A DNA stretch of 8,106 bases from Erysipelotrichia bacterium (GTDB lineage Bacteria; Bacillota_I; Bacilli_A; Erysipelotrichales; Erysipelotrichaceae). Of this stretch, positions 1 to 6,569 are shown piece by piece. The translations under genes were made by a program, and so were the position numbers. The notes beneath the pieces were generated by a model. That model did not search any database and had not been told where the DNA came from. It worked only from the letters and a program-made list of their open reading frames with translations. Positions within the stretch are counted from its first letter, which is position 1, and the number at the start of each line of letters is the position of its first letter. The stretch covers positions 1 to 8,106 of the forward strand of contig SABF01000059.1 in NCBI GenBank assembly GCA_009929095.1. Reading direction: 5' to 3'.

Positions 1-562
1 CTTTATAAGAATCGCCTTCCTGATAATCCAGCCAGATTACAATCAAGTTGGATCCGGAAGCCTTCTGAGACTGTGTTTTAGTAATTTCAGCCCATTTTGC
101 GGAATCAGCAATCTTCAGGGATACAATTGGCTTGCCATCCTGATAGGCAAGAGATGCTCCGCCTTCCGTAACGATTGAAGAATCGGACAAAGCATTGTCA
201 TCCGCATCACGGAATGTCAGATTCGCTGTGGTTCCGAGCATTTTTCTCGCCGTTTCCGGATCAGCAACGCCTGCCAGCTGAACGCGAATGCGATCAGTTC
301 CTTCCACTGTTATGGAAGGCTCGCTGACGCCAAGCACGTTAACACGCTTTTCAATAGAATTGACAACTGCAGACATATCTACAGTGTCACCTTCATTCAG
401 CGGAGTTATCTGGTACAGAATTTCAAATCCGCCCTGCAGGTCCAGACCCAGATTCAGATGGGACTTGATCAGGTTGAATGTGCTCCCGATCAGTACAGCA
501 ATGACTGCCACAATTGTCAGCAGCCATGCCAAACTATTCTTTTTCACCTTTTTTTCACTCAT
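1..562 (-). CDS. secD: SecD (or SecDF) protein translocase subunit, N-terminal part
   Basis: This is the first 187 codons of a SecD-type protein; the gene continues past the left edge. SecD, with SecF, is an RND-like membrane partner of SecYEG that uses the proton gradient to help pull exported proteins across the membrane. Visible features are a lysine-rich cytoplasmic start, one membrane helix at about residues 11-31, the family signature LGLDLQGG at 38-45, and the start of the periplasmic/extracellular P1 domain with an RVNVLGVSEP segment typical of the family. The ATG at 560-562 has a GGAGG ribosome site at 574-578. It overlaps the end of the upstream ComN-like gene by 8 nt, which suggests translational coupling. 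Whether SecF is fused, as in Bacillus SecDF, cannot be seen here. Identification is firm and the full length is unknown. Confidence 0.93.
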   Translation of the reverse strand, partial: MSEKKVKKNSLAWLLTIVAVIAVLIGSTFNLIKSHLNLGLDLQGGFEILYQITPLNEGDTVDMSAVVNSIEKRVNVLGVSEPSITVEGTDRIRVQLAGVADPETARKMLGTTANLTFRDADDNALSDSSIVTEGGASLAYQDGKPIVSLKIADSAKWAEITKTQSQKASGSNLIVIWLDYQEGDSYK

Positions 563-857
563 GAGTATTTCTTCCTCCAATCACATCCGAAAACTCCGAC
601 AGGTTTTCTTTTCTGCTGTCCTGTATTGCTTTCTTTGACAGAAAGCGAACCATCGCAGATGGCTCAATAGACATGACATCATCAGCAGCCATATGCAGTG
701 AATGCGGACTTTTCTTTTTCCAGAGTTCCTGGGATAGATAGTCTTCCAGATTCTGATAAGTCAGAGCTTTGACTCCCTGCTGCTGCAGTGCCTGCAGCTG
801 AATCACCATCATCAGCTGAACCTGCACATTGTTGATATCGTAAAGCCCTTCTTCCAT
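555..857 (-). CDS. comN: ComN-like post-transcriptional regulator family protein
   Basis: A 100-aa soluble, probably helical protein with no membrane segment or signal peptide. The central part (about residues 28-78) has the layout I associate with the small Firmicutes 'post-transcriptional regulator' (ComN/YrzD) family: a predicted helix with a GV..LTYQNLEDYL pattern, a lysine-rich turn (WKKK, 46-49), then a second helical stretch ending in a conserved-looking RFLSKKAIQ. In B. subtilis, ComN is reported to affect comE mRNA and to be placed at poles by DivIVA; as I recall its gene lies next to secDF, and the same neighbour is seen here. The ATG at 855-857 is preceded by an AAAGG ribosome site at about 5 nt spacing. 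It has its own promoter and overlaps secD by 8 nt. The family call rests on remembered sequence pattern plus synteny. The molecular role in this organism is not shown. Confidence 0.68.
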   Translation of the reverse strand: MEEGLYDINNVQVQLMMVIQLQALQQQGVKALTYQNLEDYLSQELWKKKSPHSLHMAADDVMSIEPSAMVRFLSKKAIQDSRKENLSEFSDVIGGRNTHE

Positions 858-883
858 GAAATCCTTTCCCTGACAACCGGAAT

Positions 884-911
884 ATTATAACAAACTATAG
901 CCCCTAAACAA
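884..911 (-). promoter_or_regulatory. Promoter for comN-secD (extended -10)
   Basis: On the minus strand, a perfect TATAAT lies at 884-889, preceded directly by TGT, an extended -10 element. A weak -35 (TTGTTT, 3 of 6 to consensus) sits at 906-911 with a 16-nt spacer. Transcription would start near 877, giving a leader of about 20 nt before the comN ATG. The promoter sits in the 75-nt gap after thrS. I see no convincing hairpin terminator in that gap, so read-through from thrS is also possible. Confidence 0.7.
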
Positions 912-932
912 ACCGGCAGTTTCACATTTTTC

Positions 933-2687
933 CTATTTGATACCCTTATTGTCACACTCGGCAGTAATCATGTCGATGAATTCCTGCTCAGTAGCCGTAA
1001 TCTGTGCCTGTTCACCATAGCGACGGTAAGTCACTGTTCCGTTTTCCGTTTCCTTGTCGCCAAGTACCAGAGAATACGGCAGCTTTCGGGTCTGTGCCTC
1101 GCGTATCCGGTAGCCAAGCTTCTCATTGCGGCTGTCCAGTTCCACTCGGAAATGAAGTTTCTGCAGATCAGTCTGTATCTTCTGTGCATATTCCATATGC
1201 GCATCCGGTGCAACCGGAATCAGATTGATCTGGGAAGGCGCCAGCCATAGTGGGAATACACCCTTGGTCTCTTCCAGAAGGAATGCCACAAATCGGTCCA
1301 GAGATCCGAGAATCGCACGGTGAATAACCACCGGTCTGACCTTTGCACCCGTCTCATCAACATAGGTAAGTTCAAACCTTTCCGGCAGCTGGTAATCAAG
1401 CTGAATGGTAGAAAGTGTTACGTCATGACCGATCGCACTCTTTACCTGAACATCAATCTTTGGTCCATAGAATGCCGCTTCACCAATTGCCTCATAGTAT
1501 TTTACGTTCATATCTTTGAGAATCTGGCGCAGTTCTGCTTCCGAGCGCTCCCAGAGATCATCATTTCCAAAATACTTGCTGGCATTGTCCTTATCGCGCA
1601 GTGACAGACGGAATTCATAGTCTTTAAACCCAAAATCACGATATACATCAAGAATCAGTCTGGTAACTCCTTCCACTTCCTGCTTAATCTGATCCGGGCG
1701 GCAATAAATGTGTGAGTCATTCTGGGTAAATGCACGGGTGCGCTCAATACCGGTCAGAGCGCCGGAAGCTTCATAGCGGAAATCGTTTGCAACTTCGGCA
1801 ATACGAACCGGCAGATCACGATAGGAGTGCAGTTTGGAACGATATATGATCATATGTTCCGGGCAGTTCATCGGTCTTAGGACATAGGCTTCGCTGTCCA
1901 TCTCCATAGCCGGGAACATATCATCTTTATAGTGATCCCAGTGACCGGAAGTCTTATACAGACGGACATTGGCAACTGACGGAGTCATAACATGTTCATA
2001 GCCAAGTTCCAGTTCCTTATTCATAATGTAATCAGAAAGAATTCTTCTGACAGTAAAACCATTGGGCAGCCACATAGGAAGACCTGCTCCGACAATATCA
2101 TCAAACATGAACATATCTAATTCTTTGCCTAGTTTGCGGTGATCCCTTGCCTTGGCATCTTCCAGATCACTGAGATACTGATCCAGTTCTTCCTGAGTCG
2201 GCAGGCAGACACCATACACGCGCTGCAGAACCTTATTATTCTTATCACCTTTCCAGTAAGCCCCGGAATGTTTGATCAGTTTGAAATAGCGGCACTGCTT
2301 CGTACTGCCCACATGCGGACCTCTGCAGAGATCGGTATAGTCACCCTGAGTATAGATAGTAATGTTCCCATCATCCAGGCGGGAAATCAGATCTTCTTTA
2401 TAGAGATCGTCCTTGAACATTTCAGCTGCTTCCGCCTTGGATACTTCCTGACGAACAATGCGCTTATCATCCTTGCAGCATTTCTTCATTTCCTTTTCAA
2501 TTTTTACAAGATCCTCATCGTTGATCGTATGATCACCGAGATCCATGTCGTAATAAAATCCTTCTTCAACAACAGGTCCAACCCAGAATTTTGTCTCTGG
2601 CCAGATATGCTTAACGGCCTGAGCCATAACATGAGCGCAGGAATGATTCAGTGTTTTTAGTTCCGGTTCATTTACAAAATCTCTCAT
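933..2687 (-). CDS. thrS: Threonyl-tRNA synthetase lacking the TGS domain
   Basis: A class II synthetase that charges tRNA-Thr with threonine using ATP, in the cytoplasm. At 584 aa it is about 60 residues shorter than the usual 640-aa enzyme, because the protein starts directly at the editing domain; no TGS (N1) domain is present. The editing site is intact: H15 and H19 in HSCAH, and C121 and H125 in CRGPH. The catalytic core shows the zinc ligands C275 (in NCPEH), H326 (in NDSHIY) and H456 (in IHRAIL). Motif 2 lies around 301-328 and motif 3 around 452-470. The C-terminal anticodon-binding domain runs from about 480 to 575. The start is fixed: GGAGG at 2693-2697 lies 5 nt before ATG, and the T-box terminator with its U-run ends only about 17 nt upstream of the ATG, leaving no room for a longer N-terminus. 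Expression should rise when tRNA-Thr is uncharged. Confidence 0.97.
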   Translation of the reverse strand: MRDFVNEPELKTLNHSCAHVMAQAVKHIWPETKFWVGPVVEEGFYYDMDLGDHTINDEDLVKIEKEMKKCCKDDKRIVRQEVSKAEAAEMFKDDLYKEDLISRLDDGNITIYTQGDYTDLCRGPHVGSTKQCRYFKLIKHSGAYWKGDKNNKVLQRVYGVCLPTQEELDQYLSDLEDAKARDHRKLGKELDMFMFDDIVGAGLPMWLPNGFTVRRILSDYIMNKELELGYEHVMTPSVANVRLYKTSGHWDHYKDDMFPAMEMDSEAYVLRPMNCPEHMIIYRSKLHSYRDLPVRIAEVANDFRYEASGALTGIERTRAFTQNDSHIYCRPDQIKQEVEGVTRLILDVYRDFGFKDYEFRLSLRDKDNASKYFGNDDLWERSEAELRQILKDMNVKYYEAIGEAAFYGPKIDVQVKSAIGHDVTLSTIQLDYQLPERFELTYVDETGAKVRPVVIHRAILGSLDRFVAFLLEETKGVFPLWLAPSQINLIPVAPDAHMEYAQKIQTDLQKLHFRVELDSRNEKLGYRIREAQTRKLPYSLVLGDKETENGTVTYRRYGEQAQITATEQEFIDMITAECDNKGIK

Positions 2688-2704
2688 AATATCCTCCAGT
2701 ATAT

Positions 2705-2735
2705 AAAAAAGTCCTCGTCAGAAAGGACGAAGACT
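2705..2735 (-). terminator. T-box regulated rho-independent terminator
   Basis: AGTCTTCGTC (2726-2735) pairs with GACGAGGACT (2710-2719) over 10 bp with one G-U wobble and a 6-nt loop. A run of six U follows at 2705-2710. Its 5' arm directly abuts the T-box sequence, as required for the competing antiterminator. It ends about 17 nt before the thrS start codon. Confidence 0.93.
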
Positions 2736-2911
2736 CGTGGTACCACCTTTATTTGCAGTTCCTTAGAACTGCCTCTTGCCCTTAACGCGGGAAACGGCTT
2801 CTCTTTCGAGTGCAGCTCACAGGTAGTACCTTCATGACACCGGCTAGACTTGCATCATCCGTCTATTTTCTCTGCCCGGCCCTTCATCAAGACATATCCT
2901 GATCAGCGCTT
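2705..2911 (-). promoter_or_regulatory. Threonine T-box riboswitch leader of thrS
   Basis: This leader RNA senses uncharged tRNA-Thr and switches between terminator and antiterminator. The T-box sequence AAAGGTGGTACCACG is at 2736-2750. Its UGGU would pair with an ACCA tRNA end, fitting an A discriminator as expected for tRNA-Thr. Just upstream is stem III, GCAGTTC/GAACTGC with a TAAG loop, at 2755-2772. Stem I can be folded by eye: TAGAC/GTCTA closes a distal loop containing GATG; inside it are a CCGG/CCGG helix and an ATGA/TCAT helix; at the base CAGG pairs with CCTG. The internal loop next to the basal helix contains ACT at 2825-2827, the best specifier candidate because it is followed by a purine. 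The in-frame neighbouring triplet ACC at 2822-2824 is a second threonine codon but partly falls in the basal stem. The family call is firm; the exact specifier is inference. Confidence 0.93.
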
Positions 2912-2917
2912 ATGCGT

Positions 2918-2946
2918 ATATTACAACAATTCAGTGTCAAATTCAA
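2918..2946 (-). promoter_or_regulatory. Probable promoter of the thrS T-box transcript
   Basis: Best match with normal spacing: -35 TTGAAT at 2941-2946 and -10 TAATAT at 2918-2923, each 4 of 6 to consensus, with a 17-nt spacer. A perfect TTGACA lies at 2935-2940 but has no good -10 at 16-18 nt downstream. The -35 overlaps the mraY stop codon (2943-2945), so the promoter is embedded at the end of mraY. The position fits a transcript starting just before T-box stem I. The exact hexamers are uncertain. Confidence 0.5.
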
Positions 2947-3905
2947 TGTAAACCTACAAACACTCCAAGTACGCCAAACAAGAGTGCTGCAATCCAGAAT
3001 CCATGTACAATCTGATTCTCTGTATAACCCTTCAGGCGAAAGGCATAATGAATCGGTGTATACGAGAACACTCGCTTGCCGCGCAGCTTAACCGAACCGA
3101 TTTGAATGATGACACATAAGGTTTCAATGACAAATACACCGCCAATGACAATCAGGGTCAGTTCCTGCTTCAGTACCATGGCAATCGCCGCCAGAACTGC
3201 GCCAAGAGCCAGAGATCCGGTATCACCCATAAATACCTTAGCCGGCTTGACATTATAGAATAGATATCCGATCAGTGATCCGATCAGGCTGCATATAAAT
3301 ACTGATAATGTAATATTCTTCTGCTTAACAGCCAGGATCAGAAAAGCAGTGAGCGCGCATACCACGCATCCCGCTGAAAGGCCATCCATACCATCTGTGA
3401 TATTTACTGCATTGCTGGATCCGGAAAACATAATGATGATCAGCAGTGCATAGAATGGTCCGAGATACCATGATGCCTGAGCAAAGGGAATCGTCACCTC
3501 AAGATGAGCATGCGTACGATAGCCAAGATAGAACACGCCCGCCAGGATCAGCTGGAGAGCAAACTTCTGCCATGGCTTCAGACCATCATTCTTTCTCTGT
3601 ACAACAATCAGATAATCATCCAGAAAACCAATCAGTCCATAACCAACAAACACCAGCATAACCATGATATTATCAGCCCGCATGGAGCCATAAAAATCAA
3701 ACAGCAAGGTCATGAGAACCGGTATTGCTATGAACAGTACACCGCCCATGATCGGTGTCGCATCCTTATGTTTGTATTCTTCCAGACTGTAATCAGAAAC
3801 ACTTTGATTGAAGCTGATCTTCCTCAGATAGTCAATCCATAGCGGCATCAATATCAATATTGCAGTCAGACTGACAAGAAAGCTTCCAACCAGTTTCAAT
3901 ACCAT
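2943..3905 (-). CDS. mraY: Phospho-N-acetylmuramoyl-pentapeptide transferase (MraY)
   Basis: Integral membrane enzyme that moves phospho-MurNAc-pentapeptide from UDP onto undecaprenyl phosphate, making lipid I. The 320-aa length and roughly ten hydrophobic segments fit the family. Signatures in order: HKDATPIMGG (46-55), the metal/substrate pair D96-D97 in GFLDDYL, NAVNITDGMDGL (165-176) and FMGDTGS (225-231) with D228. One motif is altered: the cytoplasmic loop usually reading PxHHHFE reads PIHYAFR at 284-290, keeping only the first histidine (H286). The LKG that normally follows is present. The location after the PBP gene, as in streptococci, supports MraY over a TagO/WecA-type relative. 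The ATG has a GAGGGG ribosome site about 9 nt upstream and a separate promoter in the preceding gap. Confidence 0.95.
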   Translation of the reverse strand: MVLKLVGSFLVSLTAILILMPLWIDYLRKISFNQSVSDYSLEEYKHKDATPIMGGVLFIAIPVLMTLLFDFYGSMRADNIMVMLVFVGYGLIGFLDDYLIVVQRKNDGLKPWQKFALQLILAGVFYLGYRTHAHLEVTIPFAQASWYLGPFYALLIIIMFSGSSNAVNITDGMDGLSAGCVVCALTAFLILAVKQKNITLSVFICSLIGSLIGYLFYNVKPAKVFMGDTGSLALGAVLAAIAMVLKQELTLIVIGGVFVIETLCVIIQIGSVKLRGKRVFSYTPIHYAFRLKGYTENQIVHGFWIAALLFGVLGVFVGLH

Positions 3906-3940
3906 AAGTCTGTTCCCCTCTCATCACGTCGATAGTTTAA

Positions 3941-3970
3941 ATTATACTGCATGCCGTCACTTCCATACAA
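3941..3970 (-). promoter_or_regulatory. Internal promoter for mraY
   Basis: In the 128-nt gap between the PBP gene and mraY, a perfect TATAAT lies at 3941-3946 on the minus strand. A weak -35 TTGTAT is at 3965-3970 with an 18-nt spacer. Transcription would start near 3934, about 30 nt before the mraY ATG. This would let mraY be expressed apart from the MraZ-controlled promoter. I see no terminator hairpin in the gap. Confidence 0.55.
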
Positions 3971-4033
3971 GAAGCAGGACATCCGGTATTGCGGAGACAA
4001 TCAGCTTCATATCTTTCAGTATGCCAAACACCG

Positions 4034-6217
4034 CTAGCCAAATTCCACTTCAATTTCTGTTCCGCGAGTAACTGCTGTACCTCCCGGTATACTCTGAGAA
4101 ATAACAATGCCATCACCGCTCAGTTTAAAGCCAAACTGGGTCACCGACCATAGTGCGGTAACATCCTTTCTCGTCCAGCCAGTCATATCCGGCATAATGA
4201 ATGAATTTGTATCTGTAAGAAGAAAAACTTTCTGCCCGGTTGATACTGTGGAGTTTGCGCTTGGATACTGATCAATGACCGAAGATCCATCGCCAAGTAT
4301 AGTTACATCGGCACCGCTTCCAGACAGTTTGGAACCCGCATAATCCAGCGAATGGTTAATCATATCCGGCATATCCTGAGTTGTGATTTCCGTTGGAGCC
4401 GCTGATGCCTCAGCATTGCTTTCCAGGTCTGCTGCAGCTGTTTCAGTACTGGTGGAAAGTCCCAGTTTCATAGCTGTCTTTCGCAGAAGATTCTGCACCG
4501 CTTCTGTATAATAATGTGCATTGTGATCATAGCTTGCTTCAAACGCATAATACACAATAACCTGAGGGTCATCTGCCGGCAATGCTGACATAATGGACGA
4601 AATCGTCAGACCTGACTGATATGTTCCATTTTCTGCAACCTGTGTTGTACCAGTCTTTCCAATGATTTCGCATTCTGGTATCTGATAGTACTTGGCAGAA
4701 CCTTCTGATACTACCCTTTTCAGAATGCCCTGCAGTTCCTTTGCAGTATCTGCTGTAATTGGATTTCCAGTAACCTTGGTTCTCGCCTGATAGACTACCG
4801 AATCATCATAGGAATTCCGGATAGAATCAACGTAGTATGGACGCACCATCGTGCCATCCCCAAAAATAGAACTGTATGCCTGCAGCAGCTGCAGCATAGT
4901 CACTGTCGAACCCTGTCCATAGGAAAGAGAAATCTTGTCCTGCGGCCATGTAAAGTTCAATACACCCGATTCTTCAGGAAGTCCGTCAGAATTGACTGTA
5001 TTGAAGAAGCCGAACTTTTTAAGATATTCCAAATCTTTTTCAGGGGTGATCAGTTCAGTATCAATTGATGCCGCAATGGTATTGGCAGAATAGATCAGTC
5101 CATCGTCATATTCAGTCCATCCGTAATCCTTTTTGGATGCATTATAAATTGCAGAATACAGAGCATTTGCTGTTGAGGTTCTGTGTATGGTTCCATCTGC
5201 ATCCATTGTGAAGTAGTATGGACCGCCATCTACCTTGGCTGTTCCATCATAAACACCTTCATTGATTGCTGCCGCCCAAGTCATTGTCTTCAGTGTAGAC
5301 CCTGGCTCGTATGGCAGCTGGGCACCGTAGTTGTTATAATCCGCAATTTCCAATGTATTTGGATCAAAGGACGGAGACTGACCCCAGGCAAGTATCTTCC
5401 CGGTTTTGACCTCCATGACTGCACCCCAGACTCGCTTGACACTAAACCTCTCAGCAGTCATCCGAAAAGACTCTTCCAGCGCTTCCTGAATTGTCTGATC
5501 GATTGTGGTATAGACATTGTCGCCATTTGTGGCTGACACCGTATTTTCTTTCATTCCAGGAAGAATGTAACCGTCTGAATCGGCTTGATAGATACGGTAG
5601 CCGTCTATGCCTTTCAGATAGCTGTCAAGGTACAGTTCCGCTCCCATCCTGCCGATTGTTGATCCTGTTTCATCCGACTGTGCAAAACCAATCAGATTGG
5701 ACGCAAAGGTGCCAAGGGGATATACACGCTGAATAGAGTCAGTAAATTCTATGCCAGGCATGTTCAATGCCTTGATTTCTTCCATTACTGCCTGAGACAA
5801 GTTTCTCCCTGCAGTGCCAAGTTCTGTCTGATAGACATCCTGATTCAAATAGCTGAGGATTGAATCTGCACTGACATTCAAAATCGAACTGAGTGCGTTG
5901 GCTGTACCTTCTTTATCCTTTACATAGGCAATCGTTCCTTCTACTGACGGGCGTGAAGAAGACAGAATACAGATAATATTATAGGTTCGGCTGTCCTGAG
6001 CAATGACCGTGCCATTGCGATCATAGATATTGCCGCGCATCGCCTTAGTTGTTTCTGTGACTGTATTGGCAGAATTCGCATAAGCAGACAGATTTGTACC
6101 CGAGCGTACATGAACTCGCATAATCGTAACCAAAAAGACATTAGAGGCAAGCAGAATCATTACCGCTAATGTCAGAATGAACAGGATACGAATAATTCTG
6201 CGGCCGCGTCTTTTCAA
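4034..6217 (-). CDS. pbpB: Class B penicillin-binding protein with two PASTA domains (PBP2x/PBP2B type)
   Basis: Septal peptidoglycan transpeptidase that crosslinks stem peptides; beta-lactams acylate its serine. The 727-aa protein has a basic cytoplasmic start and one membrane anchor (about 8-33), a pedestal/dimerisation region with the RGNIYDRNG motif (61-69), then the transpeptidase domain (about 255-585). The active-site motifs are S307-T-L-K310 (in YEPGSTLK), S377-A-N379, and K521-T-G523 followed by TT where A is more usual at the second position. A low-complexity Ala/Ser/Thr/Glu linker (about 587-612) leads to two PASTA repeats (about 615-668 and 672-726). The start is TTG at 6215-6217, supported by AAGGAG 6 nt upstream; the next in-frame ATG (M20) would cut the membrane anchor. 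It lies 28 nt after ftsL, its divisome partner. The MraZ-linked position indicates the division-specific enzyme. Confidence 0.95.
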   Translation of the reverse strand: MKRRGRRIIRILFILTLAVMILLASNVFLVTIMRVHVRSGTNLSAYANSANTVTETTKAMRGNIYDRNGTVIAQDSRTYNIICILSSSRPSVEGTIAYVKDKEGTANALSSILNVSADSILSYLNQDVYQTELGTAGRNLSQAVMEEIKALNMPGIEFTDSIQRVYPLGTFASNLIGFAQSDETGSTIGRMGAELYLDSYLKGIDGYRIYQADSDGYILPGMKENTVSATNGDNVYTTIDQTIQEALEESFRMTAERFSVKRVWGAVMEVKTGKILAWGQSPSFDPNTLEIADYNNYGAQLPYEPGSTLKTMTWAAAINEGVYDGTAKVDGGPYYFTMDADGTIHRTSTANALYSAIYNASKKDYGWTEYDDGLIYSANTIAASIDTELITPEKDLEYLKKFGFFNTVNSDGLPEESGVLNFTWPQDKISLSYGQGSTVTMLQLLQAYSSIFGDGTMVRPYYVDSIRNSYDDSVVYQARTKVTGNPITADTAKELQGILKRVVSEGSAKYYQIPECEIIGKTGTTQVAENGTYQSGLTISSIMSALPADDPQVIVYYAFEASYDHNAHYYTEAVQNLLRKTAMKLGLSTSTETAAADLESNAEASAAPTEITTQDMPDMINHSLDYAGSKLSGSGADVTILGDGSSVIDQYPSANSTVSTGQKVFLLTDTNSFIMPDMTGWTRKDVTALWSVTQFGFKLSGDGIVISQSIPGGTAVTRGTEIEVEFG

Positions 6218-6223
6218 TGCTCG

Positions 6224-6229
6224 CTCCTT
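6224..6229 (-). promoter_or_regulatory. Ribosome binding site fixing a TTG start for the PBP gene
   Basis: AAGGAG is followed by a 6-nt spacer and TTG at 6215-6217. No ATG or GTG is placed as well in this frame, and the protein from TTG begins with the expected basic residues before the membrane helix. The site therefore decides the start. Confidence 0.8.
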
Positions 6230-6245
6230 ATTCTATGCCAGACCA

Positions 6246-6566
6246 TCAATTGGATGAAGAATCGTCGGTTGCAGTGATCGTGATGATGTTGTTCTGATCA
6301 AGGCTAAGGCCATTATCGGAAGCGATCGTATCAACCCGATCTCTGGTGCTCAGTGTCCGAATCTCCACCTTGACTGCATCGTTCTGTGTCTGAAGATCAG
6401 CAATCTTGGATTCAATGCTCTGCTTTTCTGTGCTAAGTGCATTGTTATACGTTCTCAGAAAGAGAGCACTTCCCAGATATGATACTGCAGAAAATAAGAA
6501 AAAGGAAACTGCAAAACTGACCAGTTTCAACTGCTTTTTTCTTTTTTTTCTGACGATCTTTGCCAT
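6246..6566 (-). CDS. ftsL: Cell division protein FtsL
   Basis: Small single-pass membrane protein of the FtsL/DivIC family that scaffolds the divisome with DivIB/FtsQ and DivIC/FtsB and activates the septal PBP and FtsW. In its 106 aa one sees a very basic cytoplasmic tail (about 1-14), a membrane helix (about 15-37), an extracellular coiled-coil stretch (about 42-72), and the short conserved-type tail beginning LSTRDRVDTIASDNGL (72-87). It ends in an acidic/serine tail. The ATG at 6564-6566 lies 3 nt after the rsmH stop, with a GGAG site inside the end of rsmH, so translation is probably coupled. Primary sequence is weakly conserved in this family; the call rests on topology plus position between rsmH and the PBP gene, which is diagnostic. 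Confidence 0.92.
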   Translation of the reverse strand: MAKIVRKKRKKQLKLVSFAVSFFLFSAVSYLGSALFLRTYNNALSTEKQSIESKIADLQTQNDAVKVEIRTLSTRDRVDTIASDNGLSLDQNNIITITATDDSSSN

Positions 6567-6569
6567 GAT

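Noticed and set aside
682..876. 64-codon minus-strand frame overlapping the ComN-like gene
   Set aside because: It overlaps comN out of frame; its low-complexity Gly/Ala/Ser product looks like a shadow, while the comN frame has family pattern and a ribosome site.
858..932. Possible terminator after thrS
   Set aside because: Two CCGG elements could pair, but the stem is only 4 bp and no U-run follows; the stretch is better explained as the comN promoter.
2139..2660. 173-codon plus-strand open frame opposite thrS
   Set aside because: It is fully antisense to the ThrRS editing region and resembles a codon-bias shadow, with no independent support.
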